In this document: piece after piece, positions 55,455 to 64,000 of the stretch
How positions within the stretch are numbered: the first letter of the stretch is position 1
Layout of the letters: each line of letters starts with the position of its first letter
Source: Candidula unifasciata
Lineage: Eukaryota > Mollusca > Gastropoda > Stylommatophora > Geomitridae
NCBI GenBank assembly: GCA_905116865.2
Contig: CAJHNH020002018.1
Coordinates: 42,501 to 106,500, forward strand
DNA: 64,000 nucleotides
Reading direction: 5' to 3'
Translations under genes and position numbers: made by a program
Notes under the pieces: generated by a model
Told to the model about the DNA's origin: nothing
What the model saw: only the letters and a program-made list of their open reading frames with translations
Databases searched by the model: none

Positions 55455-55612
55455 GTATTCATGGCGAGGCGCAGACGCCGTCTGGAGGTGACAGGTTCAA
55501 TTCCCGGCACGGTAACTATAGCTTTCGATTTTTATGTTGTCTAGTGTGTTCTTCTATCTTTCTACTTCTTTCTATGAGTGCCAATCAATACACTTTCTGT
55601 TACTCGATTAAT
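55455..55612 (+). mobile_element. SINE-A copy
   Basis: GGCGAGGCGCAGACGCCGTC (A-box side), GGTTCAATTCC (B box), then a pyrimidine-rich body. Confidence 0.7.
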
Positions 55613-55688
55613 TCATAATATTAAACGGACTCAAAGGTTCCCCCTCTGTTTATTTATAGGAATAACTTATATTGCCGTTTTCTTAGTA

Positions 55689-55930
55689 CGTCAGCGTCTG
55701 TGGCTTAGGCGTTGCGAACGCCCTTCGTAATGTCGGGGTGCTGGGTTCGATCCCAGCTGCGGACCATTTGCCTTGCGCTGGTTTCGACAGTGGTACCGAG
55801 CGTTGACCGTTCAGTAGGCAATGGCAAATTAGTGAATGTAAAATTTGCCTAGAAAAACCACAACAGCCAAAAAAAAAAAAAAAATCCTCAGGGTGGCTCT
55901 GCGATGTCCAGTAAAGGATACGCAACTAAC
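55689..55930 (+). mobile_element. SINE-C copy
   Basis: TGGCTTAGGCG (A box) and a perfect GGTTCGATCCC (B box) at 55744; body ACAGTGGTACCGAG, tail GCAACTAACTTTTTTTT. Confidence 0.85.
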
Positions 55931-56429
55931 TTTTTTTTCCCAATACATGTAACCTTTTCATGTCAGATTTCGTGAGCGACGACTTCATGAATAGTCGTTC
56001 TCTTCTCCTGCCATCATAAAGTGGGCGCCAAATCCTGTCTGCACATGGCAAGGTAACGTTTATCAAGATGTGTTTTATCACGGGTGTTTCTTAGTTTGTG
56101 TTTACCGATCGCCAGCTAAGCCAACACACGGACTGCCAGTGTAGGCCTGAATGTTTCAGGGTGGAGCCGTTGTGGCTTGCAAAGCCACAACATGTTGGTG
56201 CTATCTCCTGTTTTGGTTCTCATACTTTGTTTGATGTTTTTTAAATTATGTGAATGCCATGGGCGGTTGGGAGTTGATGTAAGGTAGTGGCCAAACGCTT
56301 GCCTTCTCGTCTGAAGATCTATGTTCATATCCCCAAGGTGGCGAATTTTGTTTTAACAGTTTTCCCGTGTGATTTCCAAAACCTGTGTTTTTTGAGGGGC
56401 ATTTTTTTTTTAATGGGTGTGGTGGAAGG

Positions 56430-56700
56430 GGGGGGGGGTGTGAAGAATCTACCCGTTGGCTCCTTGCATTCCTGTCCTACAGGACGAATAATTAGGGGCG
56501 TTTCCTTATTACTTGGAGTGCCTCTCCTTGAAAGGCGAGAAATCAACAGTCTGCATACTAATTTTCTAGATCTGTAAAACAGATGTGCACGTAAAAACTT
56601 AAGTTCTGGAACAAGCCCAAAGTCCAGCGGTGGACGAGCTACCAGAACTTTCCATCGGAGTTTACAGCCGCTGATGGCAAGAAGAAGAACAAGTTTTCAA
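56430..56700 (+). mobile_element. rep-G copy
   Basis: CCTACAGGACGAATAATTAG, AACAGTCTGCATACTAATTT, AACTTTCCATCGGAGTTTAC, then GAAGAAGAAC. Confidence 0.7.
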
Positions 56701-56704
56701 CACT

Positions 56705-56855
56705 GACCTTGGCCCTCAGTTCTACTTGAACAAAAGTGGGTAGCAGGTAATGCTCTGGAGAGTAAAGGCGGCCGGCATCTGACCCCAGCATCTATCAGTG
56801 CCTAATGTCCAATGCAAAAAATAGGTTATACTCTATTTGCCCAATACGTCAAACG
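56705..56855 (+). mobile_element. SINE-B body fragment
   Basis: GACCTTGGCCCTCAG, AAAGTGGGTAGCAGGTAATG, AGTAAAGGCGGCCGGCATCT. Confidence 0.7.
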
Positions 56856-56860
56856 GGTAA

Positions 56861-56970
56861 AAATTGCCTGTTACTCTACTTACTTGTACAAATTGCCTGT
56901 TACTCTACTTACTTGTACAAATTGCCTGTTACTCTACTTACTTGTACAAATTGCCTGTTACTCTACTTGT
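56861..56970 (+). repeat. 29-bp tandem repeat, about 3.7 units
   Basis: AATTGCCTGTTACTCTACTT plus ACTTGTACA. Confidence 0.93.
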
Positions 56971-56989
56971 AAAAAGTCAAGGACCATAT

Positions 56990-57239
56990 TCCAGCCTTCA
57001 GGCGTATTGGGCATATAGGGACTGACCTATATTTTTTACATCAATATGCACTGGGGTGGATGATGGAGCCAACATCAAGCCTACCGCCTTTACTTCCCAG
57101 GACTTTGCCTGGTACCTATTTAAGGCTAGGTCGACCTGGGAACCAGGGTCATTTTTGAAAATATATCCGGCTTCGTCAGGACCTGAGCCCACAGCCTTCG
57201 GATCTGCAGGCGAGCATCTAGCCGCTACACCACGGCGGC
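56990..57239 (-). mobile_element. SINE-B copy
   Basis: GCCTTCAGGCGTATTGGGCA tail to TCTAGCCGCTACACCACGGC head. Confidence 0.85.
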
Positions 57240-57267
57240 TTTCTATTCTTACTATGTTTTAGTTAGT

Positions 57268-57498
57268 TAGTTGCGTATCCTATACAAGACATTGCTAAAC
57301 CAACCCCAGCATTTTTTGGAGGTCGGGGGTTTTTCTGGGCAAATTTACGTCCAGTAGTTTTCCATTGCTTACTGGACGGTCGGCTTCTCGATACCACTGT
57401 CGAAACCAACGCAAGGCGCAAAGCCCGCAGCTGGGATCGAACCCGGCACCCCGGCATTACGAAGCTAGCTCGCAACGCCTAATCCACAGACGCCGACT
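57268..57498 (-). mobile_element. SINE-C copy
   Basis: AGTTAGTTGCGTATCC tail; reverse B box GGGATCGAACC; head CTCGCAACGCCTAATCCACA. Confidence 0.85.
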
Positions 57499-58189
57499 TA
57501 CAATCTTTTGTAATGAAGATATCTTGAAAGGCATAGATAACTGGATTCACTGCATCAGAAATGGCAATATTCTTCGAACGTTATGAGGAAGGACAACTTG
57601 AATAGGTCTTTCACCATCAGTTAGCTCGCCCTTAACAGTATGTTGCTCTTGTCGAGGCACACCTGAAAGTCTCTTTCTGTAGCCAATTCTCCAGCCCTGT
57701 GTGCTTTCATGGCCAATGCTTCTTCGGTGTCCTGTATCTACCTTCGTCGAAGTTGGCTTCTGAAAAGATGGTTATAACAGGGAAACTAGAGCGAATAAAG
57801 GTTGGGGAAGACCAAAAGGCAAGGTATTAGTTTGACGTCAGGGTATGAAAAACATCTGTAGTAAAATGATGACATACGAGACAGATGACTATATGGACAC
57901 GGGTGCGCTGACACAAAGAAGACACATATTTTTTAAGACGGGCGGGGGGGGGGGGATGCAAAAAACCCAAGATTTATCTAAGTGCGTAATAATATTGATA
58001 ATGATGATAGTGCTTAATATGAAATAAATATAGGAGTTCTTTTGAAATAATTTGAAATATAGAAACAGATACTGAACAGGAAATTATATACATGACTGGA
58101 TTAAGGGAAAAAAAGGGGAGGGGGGGGGGTGCAGCATAGCCCCTTACTGGTTTTCTAGCAGCCAACTTTTTATGCCAGACAGTCATCAT

Positions 58190-58555
58190 TGTTTGAGAGG
58201 GCCTTTTAACATTTCACTGCAACCAGGCATTATCATGTAAAGGGCCTTTTAACATTTCACTGCAACCAGGCATTATCGTGTGAAGGGCTTTTTAACATTT
58301 CACTGCAACCAGGCATTATCGTGTGAAGGGCTTTTTAACATTTCACTGCAAGGAGTCTTTATCATGAGAAGGGCATTTTAACATTTCACTGCAACCAGTC
58401 TTTATCGTGAAGAGAGCTTTGTAACATTTCACTGCAACCAGGCTTTATCGTGAAGAGAGCTTTGTAACATTTCACTGCAACCAGGCTTTATCGTAAAGAG
58501 TACTTGTTAATATTTTACTGCAACCAGTCTTTATTGTCAACAGGGCTTTTTAACA
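58190..58555 (+). repeat. 43-bp minisatellite, about 8.5 units
   Basis: TTTTAACATTTCACTGCAAC and CAGGCATTATCGTGTGAAGG; divergence rises toward the right end. Confidence 0.93.
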
Positions 58556-58771
58556 TTCAACTTTTTATTATCTCAGTTAAATGTTTACAGTCAGACTTAC
58601 CAGCAATCTTAAATCTAAAATACCGTTAAAATCAAGTGGCCATGTTTTCATGTTGATAATTTAGAGAACAACCATTTGAGGATGAAATGAGCTCTTACAA
58701 TTTTTAACTATTTTCCCTTTTTCTCCTCGGGACATAATATGTGATGGTGGGATTTTTCCTTCAAAATCCAG

Positions 58772-59008
58772 GATGAAAAGTCATCTTACATTACATGTCT
58801 CATCAGAGGAGATGCACCTCACCAGCTTTGTCTCTTTGGCGAGTCTTACATAGAACGATGGAATCCAGCCATGACCAGTGTTTGCACAGAAATTAGTTCC
58901 CATTTGTCATTTGTCACCCAGCGGAAAACTTTGGTAGTCATTTCTGAAAGTAAACTCGGGCGAAGTAACTTGCTGGAATCCCACGATTTACAACCGCTGA
59001 CTTTGTAA
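58772..59008 (+). CDS. Unassigned exon-like ORF of 78 codons
   Basis: An acceptor-like TTTTTCCTTCAAAATCCAG is followed by an open frame beginning DEKSSYITCLIRGDAPHQL and running 78 codons to TAA at 59006, with mixed, protein-like composition and no repeat structure. A possible donor (GAA|GTAACT) lies inside, near 58960. Read from GAT the exon starts in phase 0, which does not fit the phase-1 srGAP exon 1. I do not recognise the family. It may be an exon of a nested gene, a retroposed fragment or chance. Confidence 0.3.
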   Translation, partial: DEKSSYITCLIRGDAPHQLCLFGESYIERWNPAMTSVCTEISSHLSFVTQRKTLVVISESKLGRSNLLESHDLQPLTL

Positions 59009-59052
59009 AGTGTGTGCTAGCACCTAATGAACAATCCGTTAGCTTATTAAAA

Positions 59053-59292
59053 GCCGGCGTCTGTGGCTTAGGCGTTGCGAACGCGCTGTGTAATTCCGTG
59101 ATGCCGCGTTCGCTCCCAGCTGGTTGCCTTGCGTTGTTTTCGACAGTGGGATCGAGAAGCCGACCGTGCAGCAGGCAGTGGCAAACTACTGGACGCTAAT
59201 TCTCTTAAAAAAAACCACAACAGCCAAAAAATGCTGTGATTGGTTCTGCAATGTCCTGTACAGAATAGGCAACTAACTTTTTTTTTTTTTAA
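59053..59292 (+). mobile_element. SINE-C copy
   Basis: GCCGGCGTCTGTGGCTTAGG head through AGGCAACTAACTTTTTTTTT tail. Confidence 0.85.
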
Positions 59293-59427
59293 ATAATTAA
59301 AAGTAGTAAGTGGTTGAGTTATGAACTGATGTTATATCATCATCATTCGGAAAATTTCCCATTAGCCTGCGCTGTCCTCAGTTGCAGCTTATAAAATGCT
59401 ATTCCTTGCGGTGGTCAAACAAGAAGC

Positions 59428-59870
59428 ACGAAATCCGTAGTTTCTTTCAACTTACCTTAGGAATTCTGAAAAAGGGGGGGGGGGGGGAAGCTACAACATT
59501 TGCGCACATGAACTGAATGTCGCAATCGGAAAACGAGAAGTTTACCACAAAGAGAAGCAAATAATTTGCCCGCTTCGAAATCCGTAGTTCCTTCAACTTT
59601 CCTTAGGAATTCTGAAAAGGGGGGGGGCGGGGGGGGGAGCTACAACATTTTCCCACATGAACTGAATGTCGCAATCGGAAAACGAGAAGTTTACCACAAA
59701 GAGAAGCAAATAATTTGCCCACTTCGAAATTCGTAGTTCCTTCAACTTACCTTAGGAATTCTGAAAAAGGGGGGGGGGGGGGGGAGCTACAACATTTGCG
59801 CACATGAACTGAATGTCGCAATCGGAAAACGAGAAGTTTACCACAAAGAGAAGCAAATAATTTGCCCACT
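59428..59870 (+). repeat. ~147-bp tandem repeat, three units, each with a G-run
   Basis: CGAAATCCGTAGT at 59429, 59576 and 59724. The internal G-run is 14, 16 (with one C) and about 17 long. Confidence 0.93.
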
Positions 59871-59975
59871 CCGCCATAAAGTCTGTATCTATGTCTGTCT
59901 TCTCAGCAGACCCCCTATCTGTCCTCTTGTCCGCCCATCGGTCTGTTGAGTTGTATTTGTTTGATTGTGCAATAT

Positions 59976-60124
59976 ATGAAACCTTCAGGGGTGTACCAAG
60001 TATAACAATAGTATCCATTTAAGACTGGGTCGGCCTGCAAGCTGGGTTCATTTTTCAAAAATAAAGACAAAGACTACCATCCGATCCGCTGGCGAGCGTC
60101 TAGCCGCTACACCACAGCGGCTCC
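59976..60124 (-). mobile_element. SINE-B, deleted
   Basis: ACTGGGTCGGCCTGCAAGCT and GCGTCTAGCCGCTACACCAC. Confidence 0.65.
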
Positions 60125-60145
60125 CTTGAATTATGTGTGTGTAAG

Positions 60146-60325
60146 GGCTGCGCGGTCTTGAGGCATGGAGGGTCCAGGTTCAAGCCCTGTTGAGGGCTGG
60201 GATTTTTTCACTTAGACTTCTAGTAATTTCCCCCTGGTCTCTGGGTAGTAAGACCGGACGCCCGTGTGTATTGTTGCGCACGTAAAAAACCCATGGCAGT
60301 TGGAAAAAGAGTAGCATAACGTGTG
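60146..60325 (+). mobile_element. SINE-D, 5' half
   Basis: GGCTGCGCGGTCTTGAGGCA, GGTTCAAGCCC and CTGGTCTCTGGGTAGTAAGA. Confidence 0.75.
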
Positions 60326-60610
60326 TGTGTGTGTGTATTCAGCACACAGTAATAATAATAATTAATAATATTTTTGTGCACTTAAACAATGCTCACGCTT
60401 CTTAAGCCGCAACTAGACAATGATATGTGTGTGGGGGGAGGGGGTTCTTTCATGACCCTACCTCCCTCCCTCAATGATTTCTCTGCAGAATCGCCCCTGC
60501 ATACAAATACAAGCGCCTGACCTCGTGCTACCCTTGGCTACCACTTGTGTAACCCGAGCACAAGCACAGATATCAACCTTGGTTTGCTCCAGTGACATCC
60601 ATCGGCAGCC

Positions 60611-60822
60611 AGGTCGCATATTGGCTCGCCGGTAGAGGACTTCATCGCCGGTCTGGACTGTATTTGGGTCAGTCTTCTTTGATGGCATCAACACTGCAGG
60701 AGTCCTTTTTTTCAGAGCTCTTGATAACTTGCAGTGCTAAGCCATTTTATATGGCGCAGGAACCATAGTCACAATTATAACCTAAAGCCTTTCAATTCGC
60801 GGATGCTACCTGCATGTGACGA
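60611..60822 (+). repeat. rep-J copy
   Basis: GGCTCGCCGGTAGAGGAC through GTCACAATTATAACCTAAAG. Confidence 0.7.
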
Positions 60823-60907
60823 TCCCCCCTCCCCATCTAAGCGCATGCCTACCAGTGAGAACCAAAAATACGTTTTGTTTTACCACACACCTGTGGGACA
60901 TTGGAAG

Positions 60908-61185
60908 TCGCCGTGGTCTAGCGACTAGACGCTCGCCTGCGAATCGGAAGGTCGTGAGTTGGGTTACTTACCAGGGCTGAATTTTTTTCAAAAATTACCT
61001 TGGCTCCCAAGTCGACCCAGCCTTGAGTGGGTACCAGGTACAGTTCTGGGAAGTAAAGGCGGCCGGCATGATCCTGACCACATCACCCACCAAGTGCCGT
61101 TTGGTCTATAAAATATAGGTCTAGCCCTATATACCCAGTACGCCTGAAAAGCGTGGGTAAAGGGACCTTTACTTGACTTTACCTG
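60908..61185 (+). mobile_element. SINE-B, best full-length copy
   Basis: Head CGCCGTGGTCTAGCGACTAG, body AGTCGACCCAGCCTTGAGTG, tail CGCCTGAAAAGCGTGGGTAA. Confidence 0.88.
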
Positions 61186-61309
61186 TGAGACATTGAGTCG
61201 GTGTATTTTGTGGGTATAGCAAAAGATCAAGTCCTATGAGACTAATCACAGCGATTGGTTGAAAGATAACATGTCCCTAAAGAACCAGCTGGTGACGCTC
61301 CTTAAGTAA

Positions 61310-61590
61310 AAAGTAAAGGACTCTTTTCCACGCCTTCAGGGGCAAATAGGGTTAGACCTATATTTTATAGACCAATCCGTACTGGATGGGTGATGTGGTC
61401 AGCCAGCATCACGCCGGTCGCCTTTACTTCCTGGGACTGTGCCTGGTACCGAATCTAGTCTGAGTCGACCTGGGAGGCAAGGTCATGAGGGTTAGTGGGG
61501 GGGGGGGAATTCGGATCCACCAAGACCCGAAGCCATGACCTTCCGATTAGCAGGCGAGCGACTAGCCGCTACACCACGGTGACGCCTCTG
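61310..61590 (-). mobile_element. SINE-B, full length
   Basis: CCACGCCTTCAGGGGCAAAT tail to GCGACTAGCCGCTACACCAC head, with a 12-G run inside. Confidence 0.85.
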
Positions 61591-61869
61591 CAAGCCGGTA
61601 AATTCATAGCACGTCACACCTCATGGCTGCATACTTTCTGCACACAGATATCATCTCCTTTTTTTAAAAGCCCAGACGAGTTTGGCGGGTGTTGTCAAAA
61701 TTACTGATGCAGAAATATTCCGCAAATTGTATCGCAGTGTTCATAAGCGTGCAAACAGGAAAACCCAAAGTGACACCGCAGGTCAGGGACTCTAAAACTT
61801 GGGGAGCCTAGGCACCTTGTGTCTCAGCTTGTGAAGGGGGGGGGGGGAGGAGGGGGCATTTTATGAAAA

Positions 61870-62340
61870 CCAGACACCTCATGACACAACTTGCGAGCCC
61901 AGACACCTCATACCCCAGCTTGAGTCCCAGACACCTCAAACCCCAGCTTGGGGGGCCAGACACCTCATATCACAGCTTGGGAGCCCAGACACCTCATATC
62001 CCAGCTTGGGGGCCCAGAAACCTCATACCCCAGCTTGGGGGGCCAGACACCTCATACCCCAGCTTGGGTCCCAGACACCTCATACCCCAGCTTGGGTCCC
62101 AGACACCTCATACCCCAGCTTGGGGGGCCAGACACCTCATACCCCAGCTTGGGGGCCCAGACACCTCATACCCCAGCTTGGGAGCCCAGACACCTCATAC
62201 CCCAGCTTGTGTCCCAGACACCTCATACCCCAGCTTGGGAGCCCAGACACCTCATACCCCAGCTTGTGTTCCAGACACCTCATACCCCAGCTTGGGGGCC
62301 CCAGACACCTCATACCCCAGCTTGGGGGGCCCAAACACCT
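61870..62340 (+). repeat. ~30-bp minisatellite, about 16 units
   Basis: CAGACACCTCATACCCCAGC plus TTGGG(GGCC); unit length varies from 27 to 31 through the G/C run. Confidence 0.95.
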
Positions 62341-62761
62341 CATGCCCTAAGCTCTTTTAACTAATTTTTTTTAATTACAATTTGCAAAGTGACCGAGTGG
62401 TACAACCCACCGCCAACGATGTATAAACATTCTCTGTTTACGCTTTTGGTACACATTTAATGTTATTTCAAATATAATATATTTATTTTTCATTCAGCAA
62501 TAAGAATAATTATAATTACCGCGATCTTGTTTCATAGTTCGTCCGAGTGACGTAATTACGTTGTGCCTGTTACAGCATAGATGCGATATTTTACACCACT
62601 CAATCGACACATTCGACTTCATAGGGTATTTGTTACCTGGTTAGCCTTCCTGTTTCATAATTATCACTGCTGTAATAACAGTTATATTTATTACTGTTTC
62701 ACACGTAAATCAGGCTTAAACCTCCTAAGACCCCCCTACCAATAAACATTTATTGGGGGAA

Positions 62762-62905
62762 GCCACTCCTACCTGCTTCCACCACCCCCTACCCGCTCCC
62801 ACCACCCCTACCTGCTCCCACCACCCCCTACCCGCTCCCACCACCCCTACCTGCTCCCACCACCCCCTACCCGCTCCCACCACCCCTACCTGCTCCCGCC
62901 ACCCC
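62762..62905 (+). repeat. ~21/22-bp minisatellite (43-bp dimer)
   Basis: CTACCTGCTCCCACCACCCC alternates with CTACCCGCTCCCACCACCCC. Confidence 0.93.
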
Positions 62906-63261
62906 AGTGTTTTCTTAGTTGCAGCGCTTCTGCCGGAGATTGTTGTCAAATCAAACATGGGTAGGTAGGCAATTGGGTAAACTGCATTTTACTGTCAGCA
63001 TTCCCTGATGACCTTCCAGTGTCACACAGGCTGTTTGGCAGTGACGCTGTTGTGTGGTAGTGTTATTTGACAGTTGGCAGGCAAGGAGGTATTCCCGAGT
63101 TCAGCTGAATGTCCTTTTTGCCTGGTTTTTTTGTTTGAAATAGTCGATTTGTTCACTGTAAATTTGAATTTTGTGCCAACAGCACTTCGTATAGTGTCGC
63201 GAAGTGATGAGAAAATTATATGTGTGTGCGGTAGGCGCGGATTATTTCCTGTTGATGTGAT

Positions 63262-63460
63262 GTGATAAGATTCGCGTGGCGTTAGCTGGGATTGGATAGG
63301 ATTCGTAACTTGCGAAAGATCTACGTGTTATAAGTTGGGATATAATAGGACCTGTTCAGCGTAACTTTTGATTTTATAAGATCTACTGGACGTAACTTGT
63401 GGTTTGACATAATCTACATTTCGTAAGTTGTGGTTTGACAAAATCTGTATCTCGTCAGTA
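63262..63460 (+). repeat. Degenerate ~36-bp tandem repeat
   Basis: ATAAGATCTACTGGACGTAA and TTGTGGTTTGAC recur with drift. Confidence 0.6.
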
Positions 63461-63507
63461 GTTTTTTTTTTTTTAAATAAGATGCGCGTATTGTAAAATT
63501 TGATTTG

Positions 63508-63715
63508 CCCTGCTCGCTAGCGTAGTTGGCTAAACCTGACTTCGCGGCGACCAGGTGACGAACTCCTTGTGGTCCTGGTTCACGCCCGGGGGTGGGCAGA
63601 AAAGACGCATTTCTCCCAGATATATGGGAACTATCAAGGAATCAAGGCCGAGGGGTTGCGATATCCATAGTACCGAGCCAGAAGGGTTAAACAACTCATG
63701 GTTTCTGGATACTTA
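63508..63715 (+). mobile_element. SINE-F copy
   Basis: GCTAGCGTAGTTGGCTAAAC head, GACGAACTCCTTGTGGTCC, tail ACCGAGCCAGAAGGGTTAAA. Confidence 0.75.
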
Positions 63716-63952
63716 TTTTTAAAAATCGTAAAATTTGTATTGATATAGCCCCCCCCCCCCCTTCTCCCCCCCCAAAAAAAAACATCTAAAATGTGCGGGG
63801 GGGGGGGTAAATCCACCCCCTTGCAACTATGTGTATGGGTTCTATTTTCATGTAGTTGTTTTTAAATTTCGTATTATTTCAAATATATTGATATATTTAT
63901 TTGTCACTTAGCACATAATAATTTTGATGATAATAATAATCATCATAACGGA

Positions 63953-64000
63953 AGTAGAGGTCCCCGTTCCACGCCTTTAGGCGTAAATGGCATATAGGGC
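63953..64000 (-). mobile_element. SINE-B tail, cut by the window end
   Basis: CCACGCCTTTAGGCGTAAAT followed by GGCATATAGGGC. Confidence 0.7.

Noticed and set aside
55689..55770. True tRNA genes at SINE heads
   Set aside because: A and B boxes are good, but no full cloverleaf could be formed and each head continues into a SINE body.

Overview
This is animal nuclear DNA, very rich in repeats and poor in genes. It shows spliced genes with GT-AG introns, five or so families of tRNA-headed SINEs, many 5'-truncated non-LTR retrotransposons (LINEs), a Penelope-like element, hAT and Tigger-like DNA transposon remnants, and long micro- and minisatellites. The repeat style and the LINE proteins suggest an invertebrate, most likely a mollusc, but that placement is inference. 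No bacterial operons, rRNA genes, true tRNA genes or CRISPR arrays were seen.

Two host genes stand out. On the minus strand, four short exons (12808-12965, 10257-10333, 8774-8898, 4971-5047) join in phase through GT-AG introns. They give a ~145-residue protein that matches vertebrate FAM72 almost gap-free, from its first CxxC pair to its last four residues, ECIR. One base is missing in exon 2. On the plus strand, a start codon at 15399 opens a 21-codon first exon with a GTAAGA donor. Its protein resembles the N-terminus of SLIT-ROBO Rho GTPase-activating proteins (srGAP). In vertebrates FAM72 and SRGAP2 are head-to-head neighbours; here the two start codons are 2.4 kb apart and diverge. The window therefore appears to hold an ancient divergent gene pair outside vertebrates. 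CCAAT, ETS and YY1-like sites lie just 5' of the srGAP exon.

Layout: 1-4.9 kb, SINE and LINE debris and a 23-bp minisatellite downstream of FAM72; 4.9-13.0 kb, FAM72 with LINE- and SINE-filled introns; 13.0-15.4 kb, the intergenic region; 15.46 kb to the window end, most simply the first intron of the srGAP gene (over 48 kb, no second exon found). That intron holds a ~500-bp compound tetranucleotide tract (16.9-17.4 kb), a Penelope-like fragment inside a LINE (20.6-21.5 kb), a ~1-kb GAA tract (23.3-24.3 kb), a 2-kb minisatellite of 24/30-bp units (27.1-29.1 kb), a SPIN-like hAT element (30.65 kb), a head-to-tail cluster of one retroposon (34.3-35.3 kb), a LINE copy that gave rise to two minisatellites (36.9-38.9 kb) and a young LINE insertion with target-site duplication (51.9-53.0 kb). 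One unassigned exon-like ORF lies at 58.77-59.01 kb.

Repeat names used below are local: SINE-A, -B, -C, -D and -F have tRNA-like heads; rep-E, rep-G, rep-I and rep-J are unclassified interspersed repeats; LINE-H is a LINE 3' end encoding RNase H. Repeat edges were judged by eye and may be off by 10-30 bases.
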